Below are positions 18,729 through 26,341 of a stretch of 64,000 nucleotides of DNA, one piece after another (the first letter of the stretch is position 1; every line of letters starts with the position of its first letter). Origin of the DNA: Verrucosispora sp. NA02020. Lineage in GTDB: Bacteria > Actinomycetota > Actinomycetes > Mycobacteriales > Micromonosporaceae. The notes beneath the pieces are model-generated. The model was not told the DNA's origin. It did no database searches and was given only the letters and a program-made list of their open reading frames with translations. Where the stretch lies: NCBI RefSeq assembly GCF_013364215.1, contig NZ_CP054923.1, positions 2,356,001 to 2,420,000 of the forward strand, in the 5' to 3' direction. The position numbers and the translations under genes are program-made.

Positions 18729-20852
18729 TCAGTCGGGCGGGAGGAGGATCTCGAACCAGACGGTCGAGCCGCGCACGGTGGGGTCGGTGCCCCAGGCGTC
18801 GGTCAGCTCCTCGATCAGGCCCAACCCCCGGCCACGGCTGCTCAGCGTGTCGGTGCGGGCCCGGGTCACCGTGCCCCGGGATCCGGAGTCGGCCACCGAG
18901 ACGAGCAGGCGCTCCGGGCTGAGGTCGATCTCGACCAGGGCCTCGGTGCCGGCGTGCAGCAGGGCGTTGGTGGTCAGCTCGCTGGTGCAGAGCACCGCCG
19001 CGCCGATCACCGACTCGGCCACCCGCCACTCGGTGAGCAGCGCGGTCATCCAGTGCCGGACCCGGCTCGGCGCGGTCGGCTCGGCCGGCACCTCCATCCG
19101 CGCCGACCGGCTCGGCCGCAGCGCGTACTCGACGGCCAGGACGGCGACGTCGTCCTCGGTGGCACCGGGGACCGAGGCGGTGGCGGCGGCGCACAACGCC
19201 CTCGGGTCACCGCTGGGTGCGGCGGCCACCGACTCCGCCAGGCGGGCGAGACCGTGCGACAACCCCTGCCGTCGCCGTTCCACCACGCCATCGCTGAACA
19301 GCAGCAGGGTGTCGCCGGGGGAGAACGCGACGGTGCCGGTGGCGGGGCGGTAGCCGATGCCTAGCGGCGCGCCGGTCGGCACGTCCACGTAGACGGCCCG
19401 TGCCTTGCCCCCCGGCGCGCAGCGGCGCACCAGCGGTGCCGGGTGGCCGGCGCTGGCCAGGGTGAGCTGCTCCCGTGCCACGTCGATCACACCGAACGCC
19501 ACGGTCACGAACAGCTCGTACGTGCCGGTCTCGGACCCGAGGCTGCTGACCAGGCGGTCGAGCCCGGCGAGCACCTGGTCCGGACGCGGGTCGTTGAGCG
19601 CCAGCGCCCGCAGCGCGGCGCGGACCTGCCCCATCCGGGCGGCGGCCTGCACGTCGTGCCCGGCCACGTCGCCGAGCACCACCCCCAGGTCGCCGGTGGG
19701 CAACACGAACGCGTCGTAGAAGTCGCCACCGGCGGCGTTGCCGTCGACGCCCGGGTCGTAGCGGGCGGCGATCCGCAGCAGCGGCAGGCTGGGCAGGTTC
19801 TCCGGCAACATGCTGCGCTGGAGTAGCTGGGCGGTGCCGTGCTGGGTCTCGAAGCGGCGGGCACGCTCGGTCGCCTGCCCGACCAGCTCGGCCGACGCGG
19901 CCAGCAACGCCTGTTCCGGCGCGGTCCAGGCGTGCGGGGTGCGGTAGCCGACGGTGAGCGCGCCGCGTACCCCGGACGCCCGCAGCGGTATCGCCGCCAG
20001 GGCACGGACCCGCTGGTCGTGCCGGTCGGCGGCGGTGTCGCGCAGCGGCTCGCCGTCGTCGACGAAGTGGGATTGGCCGGTACGCGCGCTGAGTGCCGCC
20101 GGTGCCGGCCAGTCCGCCGGTCCGCGCCGCCACAGCGGGGGCAGCCGTTCGTCCGCCTCGTCCACCAGCTCGCCCCGGACCCGGCGGACCAGCCGCCAGC
20201 CGCCTCCACCGCCCCCGTCGTCGACGGCGAACGAGACCCGGTCGGCGTCGAACGAGGCGAGCGCGTACCGCAGCGCGACCCGGGCCACGTCGTCGAGGGT
20301 CAGCGTGCCGGAGAGCGCCGCCGCGAACTCGCTGAGCCCCTGCAACTGGCGGGTCGCCGGGCTGGTCTCGGCAACCACCGACAGCACCCCGGCGATGCGG
20401 CCCCGGCTGTCGCGGACGGTCGAGCAGGCCCAGATGTAGACGGACGGGTCGAGTCCGTCGGAGCGCAGCGGGAGGGGTGCCTCCTTCTCCAGGAAGGGCT
20501 CACCGGTGCGGTAGGTGTGCTCGACGACGTCTCCGACACCGGGCAGCCGCCACACCTCGTCGAAGACCTCGGCCGCCGGCCGCCCCACGGCCTGCGGGTG
20601 CCGGTCGCCGATCAGCTCGGCGTACGCGTCGTTGTAGAGCAGCAGCAACTCGTCGCCGAGGTAGAGCGCCATCGGTGCGGGTGAGCCGAGCACCACCTCC
20701 ACGGCGGCGCGGACCGCCGGGTCCCAGGACTCGCGGGTGCCCAGCACCGTGGCACCCCACTCGTGGTGGCCGACGACGGTCGCGGCGCGCGGCACCGGCG
20801 CGCGGGGCGCCTGGCCTGCTGGCGTGGGGACTCGCCCGACCGTTCCTGGCAT
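18729..20852 (-). CDS. PAS-GAF-PP2C-HATPase regulator (SpoIIE/RsbU-like)
   Basis: Cytosolic regulator of 707 residues. A PAS domain (about 45-165) is followed by a GAF domain (about 175-330), a SpoIIE-type PP2C phosphatase (about 345-565: GGDFYDAF, LGDVAGHD, LLLFSDGVVE, EDDVAVLAV) and an RsbW-like HATPase domain (about 590-705: ELTTNALLHAG, VADSGSRG, RGLGLIEEL). Phosphatases of this kind dephosphorylate anti-anti-sigma factors, and RsbW-type domains phosphorylate or bind them, so it may act on the SigF/SigB-type factor encoded at 10395-11213. A TAGGCT -10 six bases before the ATG suggests a leaderless transcript. Confidence 0.92.
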   Translation of the reverse strand: MPGTVGRVPTPAGQAPRAPVPRAATVVGHHEWGATVLGTRESWDPAVRAAVEVVLGSPAPMALYLGDELLLLYNDAYAELIGDRHPQAVGRPAAEVFDEVWRLPGVGDVVEHTYRTGEPFLEKEAPLPLRSDGLDPSVYIWACSTVRDSRGRIAGVLSVVAETSPATRQLQGLSEFAAALSGTLTLDDVARVALRYALASFDADRVSFAVDDGGGGGGWRLVRRVRGELVDEADERLPPLWRRGPADWPAPAALSARTGQSHFVDDGEPLRDTAADRHDQRVRALAAIPLRASGVRGALTVGYRTPHAWTAPEQALLAASAELVGQATERARRFETQHGTAQLLQRSMLPENLPSLPLLRIAARYDPGVDGNAAGGDFYDAFVLPTGDLGVVLGDVAGHDVQAAARMGQVRAALRALALNDPRPDQVLAGLDRLVSSLGSETGTYELFVTVAFGVIDVAREQLTLASAGHPAPLVRRCAPGGKARAVYVDVPTGAPLGIGYRPATGTVAFSPGDTLLLFSDGVVERRRQGLSHGLARLAESVAAAPSGDPRALCAAATASVPGATEDDVAVLAVEYALRPSRSARMEVPAEPTAPSRVRHWMTALLTEWRVAESVIGAAVLCTSELTTNALLHAGTEALVEIDLSPERLLVSVADSGSRGTVTRARTDTLSSRGRGLGLIEELTDAWGTDPTVRGSTVWFEILLPPD

Positions 20853-20858
20853 GCCCGC

Positions 20859-20864
20859 AGCCTA
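20859..20864 (-). promoter_or_regulatory. -10 element, leaderless start
   Basis: On the minus strand TAGGCT ends six bases before the ATG of the SpoIIE-like gene. Confidence 0.4.
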
Positions 20865-21040
20865 GCCCGCCCCCTCGACCCGTGTTTCCGATCATGCGCC
20901 CGGTGCTTCGGGCCGGTACATCAGGGCAGGTCAGGGCCGTTCTGTCGGGATGTGTCGGGAAAAAGCAGGTGACCTGCCCGGCGTGCAGTCCCGACGTTGG
21001 GGTAAGCGCGCGGGGCAGTCCATGCGACAGGAGGGACATC

Positions 21041-21904
21041 ATGCCGGAAACCCTGGCGGCCAGGCAGGTCAACATCGGTGACGCTGTGGCCGACATGTGG
21101 AGGTCGGTGCTGCTGTTCGTACCGAGGGCCATCGCGTTCATCGCGATCCTGGTGGTCGGATGGCTCATCGCCAGAGCCGTGCTCAAGATCGTTGATACGG
21201 TCCTGGAACGGGTGGGGTTCGATCGCGCGGTCGAACGGGGCGGTATCAAGCGCGCGCTCGAACGGACCAGGTACGACGCCAGTGACATCCTGGCCCGCCT
21301 GGCGTACTACGCCGTACTGCTGTTCACGCTTCAGTTCGCCTTCGGCGTCTGGGGTCCGAACGCGATCAGCAACCTGATCGGCGGTGTGGTGGCCTGGCTG
21401 CCCCGAGCCTTCGTGGCGATCGTGATCGTGGTGATCGCCGCGGCGATCGCGAACGCGGTACGGGACCTCGTCAGCGGGGCGCTGGGCGGTCTGTCGTACG
21501 GGCGGGTGCTGGCCGACCTGACGGCGGTCTTCATCATCGCGCTCGGCGTCATCGCGGCCCTGAACCAGGTGGGTATCGCCACCACCGTCACCACTCCGGT
21601 CCTGATCGCGGTGCTCGCCACGGTGGCCGGCATCCTGATCGTCGGCGTGGGCGGTGGTCTGGTCAAGCCCATGCAGAACCGCTGGGACGGCTGGCTCCAC
21701 CGGATCGCGGAGGAGTCGCGGGCCGTCCGCGAACAGCGGCAGGGCGCCCAGGCCGGACGCAGCGACATGCAGCGGCAGATGGCCGACCGGTCGGGCCAGC
21801 GTACCCAGCCGACGTCGATGGGGCAGGAGTCGTCGATGTCCGGGGGACGGGGTACGTACCAGTCCGGGAACTCGGGTGACGAGACCCAGCAGTTCGGCCG
21901 GTGA
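21041..21904 (+). CDS. Membrane protein with MscS-like TM helix repeats
   Basis: Integral membrane protein of 287 residues. Four to five transmembrane segments are visible: SVLLFVPRAIAFIAILVVGWLI, a central pair, AFVAIVIVVIAAAIANAV and VLIAVLATVAGILIVGVG. The arrangement matches the conserved TM helix repeat family found beside MscS channels, but the MscS beta domain is absent. The C-terminus (about 225-287) is hydrophilic and rich in Q, S and G. The ATG follows AGGAGG. GGGTAA at 21000-21005 is SigB-like but lacks a good GTTT upstream. Confidence 0.82.
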   Translation: MPETLAARQVNIGDAVADMWRSVLLFVPRAIAFIAILVVGWLIARAVLKIVDTVLERVGFDRAVERGGIKRALERTRYDASDILARLAYYAVLLFTLQFAFGVWGPNAISNLIGGVVAWLPRAFVAIVIVVIAAAIANAVRDLVSGALGGLSYGRVLADLTAVFIIALGVIAALNQVGIATTVTTPVLIAVLATVAGILIVGVGGGLVKPMQNRWDGWLHRIAEESRAVREQRQGAQAGRSDMQRQMADRSGQRTQPTSMGQESSMSGGRGTYQSGNSGDETQQFGR

Positions 21905-21920
21905 CCGTACGCGAAGGGTG

Positions 21921-21950
21921 ACGGGTGTCCGCCGCACGGCGGGCACCCGT
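21921..21950 (+). terminator. Hairpin terminator
   Basis: A stem of about 13 bp (ACGGGTGTCCGCC with GGCGGGCACCCGT, one G-T pair) lies 17 bases past the stop of the membrane protein gene and just before the convergent gene end, so it may serve both. Confidence 0.65.
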
Positions 21951-21955
21951 TCGCG

Positions 21956-22330
21956 TCACAGCGGGGGCGGCTGCGGTGCCGGGGTGTCCAGCGTGACGAT
22001 CAGCGCGCAGACGGCGAGCAGTCGCACCAGCACCCAGTCCGCCTCGGCCCACTCCACCGGGGTGGCCGGCGGCTGCCAGCCGTGCTCGTCGGCGGCGGCG
22101 CGCAGCCCCTCCGCGTAGCCGGCCAGCGCGGCGGCGGTCAGCGGGGTGTCGTCGCCGTGCAGACTGTCCCGCACCGCGGCGGCGTGCTGGTCGACCACGG
22201 CGAGCAGACCGGGCAGGGCAGCGGCGGCGGCCAGCCCGTCGAGCCCCAGCGTGGTGGCGAGCGCCATCAGCGCCGACCGGTTTTCCTCGACGGTGGTATG
22301 GGTCCGAACCCGGTTCGACGGCACGCGCAT
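21956..22330 (-). CDS. Hypothetical protein (124 residues)
   Basis: Alpha-helical protein with no signal peptide: ENRSALMALATTLGLDGLAAAAALPGLLAVVDQHAAAVRD, a middle part with AALAGYAEGLRAAADEH, and a hydrophobic end WVLVRLLAVCALIVTL. I do not recognise a characterised family. The ATG at 22328-22330 lacks a ribosome site but is preceded eight bases upstream by TAGATT (22339-22344, minus strand), a good -10, so it is probably translated from a leaderless mRNA. Confidence 0.7.
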   Translation of the reverse strand: MRVPSNRVRTHTTVEENRSALMALATTLGLDGLAAAAALPGLLAVVDQHAAAVRDSLHGDDTPLTAAALAGYAEGLRAAADEHGWQPPATPVEWAEADWVLVRLLAVCALIVTLDTPAPQPPPL

Positions 22331-22471
22331 GGGGAACGAATCTAGCCAACTCGGACCGGCGGTGACCTCGGCCGCTCGGCTGGTGCGGGGGTCGGCCGGT
22401 CGTCGTGCCTGACACCCGGACCCGACCGGTCGCCCGGTCAGACGGGCGGTGGCGGCAGCAGGGAGGCACGA

Positions 22472-22918
22472 ATGGACACCACCGACAGGCCCGACGAGGG
22501 GCACCGGCGACCGGCCGGTGTGAGTGACGACACGGTGGCGGCGCTCGGCAAGCTCAGCGAGGCGCTGGAGTGCGTGGAGCGCGCCCGTGGCCAGCTCTAC
22601 TCGATGCACCAGCTCATCGGTCACGCCGACCTGATGCTGGACGAGGCGGTGCGGATGTTCCGCTCGGCCGGGCACGGCACCATCGCCGACCGGATCGCCG
22701 ACGAGTTGGTGGGTCGGAACGTGATCGCGGGTCGCTGGACGTTCCAGATCGTCGAGGACTTCGACGACGGGTACTACGCGCTCTTCCAGGACCTGGACCG
22801 GACGGCTCGCGACGAACTGGTCGGGGGCCGGCGGCACCTGTACGAGGCGGAGATGAAGGAGCGACGTCGTACCCGTGGTCGCGCGGGTCACGAGGCCCGC
22901 CCGCAGGAGGCCGGGTGA
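22472..22918 (+). CDS. Conserved hypothetical protein (148 residues)
   Basis: Soluble protein with a helical body (LGKLSEALECVERARGQLY, LMLDEAVRMFRSAGHG, IADRIADELVGRNVIAGRW) and a charged C-terminus. The pattern is conserved in actinobacteria as far as I know, but no function is assigned. The ATG follows GGGAGG at a good distance. There are no membrane segments. Confidence 0.8.
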   Translation: MDTTDRPDEGHRRPAGVSDDTVAALGKLSEALECVERARGQLYSMHQLIGHADLMLDEAVRMFRSAGHGTIADRIADELVGRNVIAGRWTFQIVEDFDDGYYALFQDLDRTARDELVGGRRHLYEAEMKERRRTRGRAGHEARPQEAG

Positions 22919-22954
22919 GGGCGGTCGGGCCACCGAGCCCGGGTGCGGGTGTGG

Positions 22955-23275
22955 TTACTCCGAGGAGCGGGCGTCCGCCGGACGGCGACGCGCGGTGTCG
23001 TCAGCGATGATCACCGTTGCCACCATCAGCGCGACGCAGAGGCTGAACAGCCAGGAGCTGTCCTCGGTGAAGCGTGCGGAGACGGGTGCCTGAGCGGCGG
23101 CGAGCAGAAAGCCGAGCCATGCCAGGCGGCGCTGACGCGGGTTGAGGAAGCCGGAGCCCTGATGCATTCCGAAAGTCTTGCGCGCTGTCGCGGCGTTGCC
23201 GTCAGCCGAACGGCCGAATCTGTCCGACCCGTCCGAATCCCGACCCGTCCGGCTGACCCAATCGCCGCCGATCAT
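22955..23275 (-). CDS. Small membrane protein, hypothetical
   Basis: About 106 residues from the ATG at 23275; a shorter form from 23167 would have 70. The C-terminal half has two hydrophobic segments (RRLAWLGFLLAAAQAPVSA and WLFSLCVALMVATVIIAD) after an NPRQRR motif, ending in a charged tail. The hydrophobic pattern supports a real gene, but neither start has a ribosome site and the N-terminus is uncertain. Confidence 0.5.
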   Translation of the reverse strand: MIGGDWVSRTGRDSDGSDRFGRSADGNAATARKTFGMHQGSGFLNPRQRRLAWLGFLLAAAQAPVSARFTEDSSWLFSLCVALMVATVIIADDTARRRPADARSSE

Positions 23276-23357
23276 GGGCGTGTCGCCTGGGCGTGAGGCG
23301 CTGCACGCGTCTGTCCCCCGATGTGACGCCCCGATCGGCGGCGGCCGAGGGCTGGTG

Positions 23358-23615
23358 TCAGAGCGTGTCCGGGCCGGTGCGTCCGGTGGTGGAGGGGCGG
23401 TGCGCGCGGTCGGGGTCGGTCGGCTCGCGCCCGGTGCCGGGCACCTGGGAACCTCGGTCGGCGGCTTCCGGCCCATGGCCGAACGCGGCCTCCTCACCGG
23501 CGTCGTTGCCGGTCACGTCGTCGGACTGCCCGTCGAGCGTGGATCGGGCGACCGCCCGGTCCAACTCCTCCAACGGCAGCCGTTCCTCGTCACGCCACAC
23601 CCTGTCGTCGCTCAT
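23358..23615 (-). CDS. Small hydrophilic hypothetical protein (85 residues)
   Basis: Acidic, low-complexity protein starting MSDDRVWRDEERLPLEELDRAVARS and ending in a Gly/Pro/Thr-rich tail. No known domain. Support comes from its start: a strong SigB-type promoter ends nine bases before the ATG, giving a near-leaderless transcript. It may be a small stress protein. Confidence 0.6.
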   Translation of the reverse strand: MSDDRVWRDEERLPLEELDRAVARSTLDGQSDDVTGNDAGEEAAFGHGPEAADRGSQVPGTGREPTDPDRAHRPSTTGRTGPDTL

Positions 23616-23624
23616 ACCCTCGCC

Positions 23625-23649
23625 CTACCCCCACCCGCACCCGCCAAAC
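23625..23649 (-). promoter_or_regulatory. SigB/SigF-type promoter
   Basis: Minus strand: GTTT (23646-23649), 15 bases, GGGTAG (23625-23630), ending nine bases before the ATG of the 85-residue protein. Confidence 0.72.
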
Positions 23650-23766
23650 GGCACCCCCGGCGGCGCCCAGACCTGCGGCGCGGCCCGCCGACGCACGACG
23701 ACCCGCGCCGACAACGGCGACGGCCGCCGGGGTGAGCGGCGGCCGTGGCGGGAGGTACGCGAGGGA

Positions 23767-24228
23767 TCAGGGCTGGGGTCGGTCGACGCTGCCCCGCCAG
23801 GCGCCGGTCTCCTGCCCGCGTCGCTCGATGAACTGCTTGAAGCGTTGCAGGTCACCCTTTGCCCGGCGGTCCACGACGCCCAGCTTGTCGCCGGCCTGCT
23901 CGACGACACCCTGCGGGTCGAACTCCAGTTGGAGGGTGACCCGGCTGTTCTGCTCGTCGAGCCGGTGGAAGGTGACCACCCCGGCGTGCTTGGTGCCGCC
24001 GGTCGAGCGCCAGGCGACCCGCTCGTCGGGAAGCTGTTCGGTGATCTCGGCGTCGAACTCGCGCGTGACGCCGGCGATCTCCACGGTCCAGTGGGTGAGC
24101 GTGTCGGAGAGCTGTCGGACCTCCTCGACGCCCTCCATGAACTGGGGGAACTCCTCGAACTGTGTCCACTGGTCGTACGCCGTCCGGATCGGGACGGAGA
24201 CGTCGACGTGCTCGGTTACACCACTCAT
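23767..24228 (-). CDS. SRPBCC-family (cyclase/dehydrase-like) protein
   Basis: START-like fold protein of 153 residues. The motif VDVSVPIRTAYDQWTQFEEFPQFMEGVEEVRQL is the typical first strand and helices of the polyketide cyclase/dehydrase group, followed by VAWRSTGGTKHAGVVTFHRL and the C-terminal helix (KGDLQRFKQFIERR). It probably binds a hydrophobic ligand; such genes are common beside stress genes in actinomycetes. The ATG lies seven bases after GAGGA. Confidence 0.88.
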   Translation of the reverse strand: MSGVTEHVDVSVPIRTAYDQWTQFEEFPQFMEGVEEVRQLSDTLTHWTVEIAGVTREFDAEITEQLPDERVAWRSTGGTKHAGVVTFHRLDEQNSRVTLQLEFDPQGVVEQAGDKLGVVDRRAKGDLQRFKQFIERRGQETGAWRGSVDRPQP

Positions 24229-24277
24229 CAGGATCCTCTCCTGCGCCGGTGCGGGGGGTGGCCGCAGAAGGCCATCC

Positions 24278-24694
24278 TCACCAGCGCGTCGTCTCGTTCT
24301 TGTGGCCGAGCGCGGCCCAGACCTCGGACACCGTCTGGTACCGGGTGCCCTCCGGCAGTCGCTCCAACTCGGCGAGCAGGTCGTCCGGCGCCTCGTTCTC
24401 CCGGGCGTTGGCGAGCAGGGCCGCCCGGTCCCCGGGCAGGGCGGTCATCGTGATGAACCGTCCCAACCGGCTGCGAGCCTCCACGTCCCCGGACGTCATG
24501 CCCTGCGGCGTGCCGCTGCGGGTCTCGCCGCCGACGACCGTGGTCGTCTCCGGCTGGTCCTCGCCCGCAGGCTCCGGCACCCGGGACTCGTCGACCCGTG
24601 AGCCACCGGTCCCCGGCCCCTGGACCAGGCCGCTGACCTCCTGCTCCATCTGTTCGTCGACTCTCGGTGCGTGCTTGCTGCTGCCGCGTTCCAT
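24278..24694 (-). CDS. DUF2795 domain protein
   Basis: Protein of 138 residues: a disordered acidic N-terminus of about 75 residues and a DUF2795 domain at about 80-135, with GRFITMTALPGDRAALLANARENEAPDDLLAELERLPEG and a closing YQTVSEVWAALG. The role is unknown. A SigB-type promoter lies ten bases upstream of the ATG, so it is a candidate stress gene. Confidence 0.75.
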   Translation of the reverse strand: MERGSSKHAPRVDEQMEQEVSGLVQGPGTGGSRVDESRVPEPAGEDQPETTTVVGGETRSGTPQGMTSGDVEARSRLGRFITMTALPGDRAALLANARENEAPDDLLAELERLPEGTRYQTVSEVWAALGHKNETTRW

Positions 24695-24704
24695 GCCTTC
24701 TGCG

Positions 24705-24729
24705 CTACCCGGCCCGGTGGGCGGTAAAC
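24705..24729 (-). promoter_or_regulatory. SigB/SigF-type promoter
   Basis: Minus strand: GTTT (24726-24729), 15 bases, GGGTAG (24705-24710), ending ten bases before the ATG of the DUF2795 gene. Confidence 0.75.
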
Positions 24730-24739
24730 CGGCGCCGGG

Positions 24740-25720
24740 TCACGAGGGGGCCGGTGACCGGGGCGGCAATACCGGCTCCTCGGCGTCGCGCACGCCGGAC
24801 TGGATCACCCGTCCCCGCTGCAACTCCGCGTTGATCTGCACGCCGAGCAGCAGGGCGGAGTTGGACAGGTAGAGCCAGACCAGGAACGCGATCACCGCGC
24901 CGAGGCTGCCGTACGTGGTGTCGTACGAGCCGAAGTTGGCCACGTAGAGGCCGAAGCCGAAGGAGCCCAACGCCCATGTGGCCAGCGCCACCGCCCCACC
25001 CGGGGTGAGCCACCGGAACCGGGGCTGGCGCACGTTCGGCGCCACCCAGAACAGCAGGGACATCAGCAGCATCGCGATCATCGCCAGCGCCGGCCACTTC
25101 ACCACCGACCAGGCCGTACGGGCCGCACCTCCGGCGCCCACCAGGTTGCCGACCGCGTCCGCGACCGGCCCGCTGACGATCAGACCGGTGGCCACCACGG
25201 CGAGCAGCACCAGCGACACCGCCGCCAACCCGATCTGGATCGGCCGCAGCTTCCACACCGGCCGCCCCTCGGTCACCCCGTAGATGGTGTTCGAGGCGCG
25301 GGTGAACGAGGCGATGAAGTTCGACGCGGACCAGAGCGCGCCGAGCAGACCGAAGCTGAGCAGTACCCCGGCCGAACTGTTCTGCTCCACCACGCCCCGG
25401 ACCACGCCGACGAAGCTCTCGTTGGCCACCACGGACCCCGCGCCGACGTCCCGGGCCAGGTCGAGCATGGTGTCGACGGTGCGTTCCCCGTCGGAGACCA
25501 GCCCCACCAGGGCGACCACCACGACGGTGGAGGGGAAGAGCGCGAGCACGCCGTAGTAGGTGAGCGCGGCGGCCCAGTCGGTGCAGTTGTCCTGGACGTA
25601 GTTGCGGCCGCTGCGGACCAGCACACCGCGCCACGTCGACCAGTGCAGCTGCCGGATCCGGCCGGGTAGCGCGGACACCGGCGGGTCGGCGGCCGGGGCG
25701 TCCGGGTTCGTCGTGGTCAT
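24740..25720 (-). CDS. YihY/BrkB-family membrane protein
   Basis: Membrane protein of 326 residues with six transmembrane segments. The family signature is clear: CTDWAAALTYYGVLALFPSTVVVVAL near the first helix, SFGLLGALWSASNFIASFTRASNTIY, and YGSLGAVIAFLVWLYLSNSALLLGVQINAEL near the C-terminus. The function is unsettled (once proposed as RNase BN, later rejected). The ATG follows GGGAG. A SigB-type promoter (25771-25796) precedes it, back to back with that of the divergent ChaB gene. Confidence 0.92.
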   Translation of the reverse strand: MTTTNPDAPAADPPVSALPGRIRQLHWSTWRGVLVRSGRNYVQDNCTDWAAALTYYGVLALFPSTVVVVALVGLVSDGERTVDTMLDLARDVGAGSVVANESFVGVVRGVVEQNSSAGVLLSFGLLGALWSASNFIASFTRASNTIYGVTEGRPVWKLRPIQIGLAAVSLVLLAVVATGLIVSGPVADAVGNLVGAGGAARTAWSVVKWPALAMIAMLLMSLLFWVAPNVRQPRFRWLTPGGAVALATWALGSFGFGLYVANFGSYDTTYGSLGAVIAFLVWLYLSNSALLLGVQINAELQRGRVIQSGVRDAEEPVLPPRSPAPS

Positions 25721-25770
25721 CACCGCTCCCTGGTGGCGGCCGGCACCGGTTACGCCGGGTGGCCCGGCCG

Positions 25771-25796
25771 GTACCCCCGCACGCGCGACGGCAAAC
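25771..25796 (-). promoter_or_regulatory. SigB/SigF-type promoter (BrkB gene)
   Basis: Minus strand: GTTT (25793-25796), 16 bases, GGGTAC (25771-25776), about 50 bp before the ATG. Confidence 0.65.
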
Positions 25797-25806
25797 CGGT
25801 GCCGAG

Positions 25807-25831
25807 GTTTAGCGCCGCGTGGACCGGGAAC
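25807..25831 (+). promoter_or_regulatory. SigB-like promoter variant (ChaB gene)
   Basis: GTTT (25807-25810), 15 bases, GGGAAC (25826-25831). The -10 is off consensus. It lies only ten bases from the divergent BrkB promoter. Confidence 0.45.
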
Positions 25832-25868
25832 GCCAGTCGGAATGACCCGACCACGGAGGAGGATCGAG

Positions 25869-26270
25869 ATGCCCGGGCGCGAGGTACTGCCCAGCACGCT
25901 GCGGCGCTCCCCGGAGAAGGCACAGCGCACCTGGGAGAAGACGCACGATTCGGCCGTCGAGACGTACGGCGAGGGTGAGCGGGCGCACCGGACCGCCTTC
26001 GCCGCCGTGAAGCACCAGTTCGAGAAGGTGGGCGACCACTGGGAGCCCAAGGGTCGCAAGGGCCCGAGCGACCGGCAGGCCGCCGGGGGTGGTCCGGAGC
26101 GGCGGGCACCCACGGCCGGCGGGGTGGACGCGAACGCCCCCAAGGAGCACCTGATGGCGCGGGCCCGTGAACTGGACGTGCGGGGCCGGTCGAGCATGAC
26201 CAAGCCGGAACTGGTCACGGCCATCCAGAAGGCCAACAACCGGCAGACCGCCAAGGCACGCGGCGACTGA
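25869..26270 (+). CDS. ChaB-domain protein
   Basis: Protein of 133 residues. The ChaB domain (about 5-65) shows LPSTLRRSPEKAQRTWEKTHDSAVETYGEGERAHRTAFAAVKHQFEKVGDHW. A C-terminal SAP/Rho-N-like helical segment (about 95-128) shows EHLMARARELDVRGRSSMTKPELVTAIQKAN, which may bind nucleic acid. ChaB was first described with the E. coli cation/proton transporter ChaA, but the link is uncertain. The ATG follows GGAGGAGG. Confidence 0.87.
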   Translation: MPGREVLPSTLRRSPEKAQRTWEKTHDSAVETYGEGERAHRTAFAAVKHQFEKVGDHWEPKGRKGPSDRQAAGGGPERRAPTAGGVDANAPKEHLMARARELDVRGRSSMTKPELVTAIQKANNRQTAKARGD

Positions 26271-26279
26271 CCGTCGCGC

Positions 26280-26322
26280 CGAGGGCCCCGACCCGCCGTC
26301 ACGCGCCGGGTCGGGGCCCTCG
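26280..26322. terminator. Bidirectional terminator
   Basis: Perfect 16-bp stem (26280-26295 with 26307-26322), loop 11, between the convergent ChaB and ALDH genes. Confidence 0.8.
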
Positions 26323-26341
26323 ACGTGCGGGTACGCGGTCC

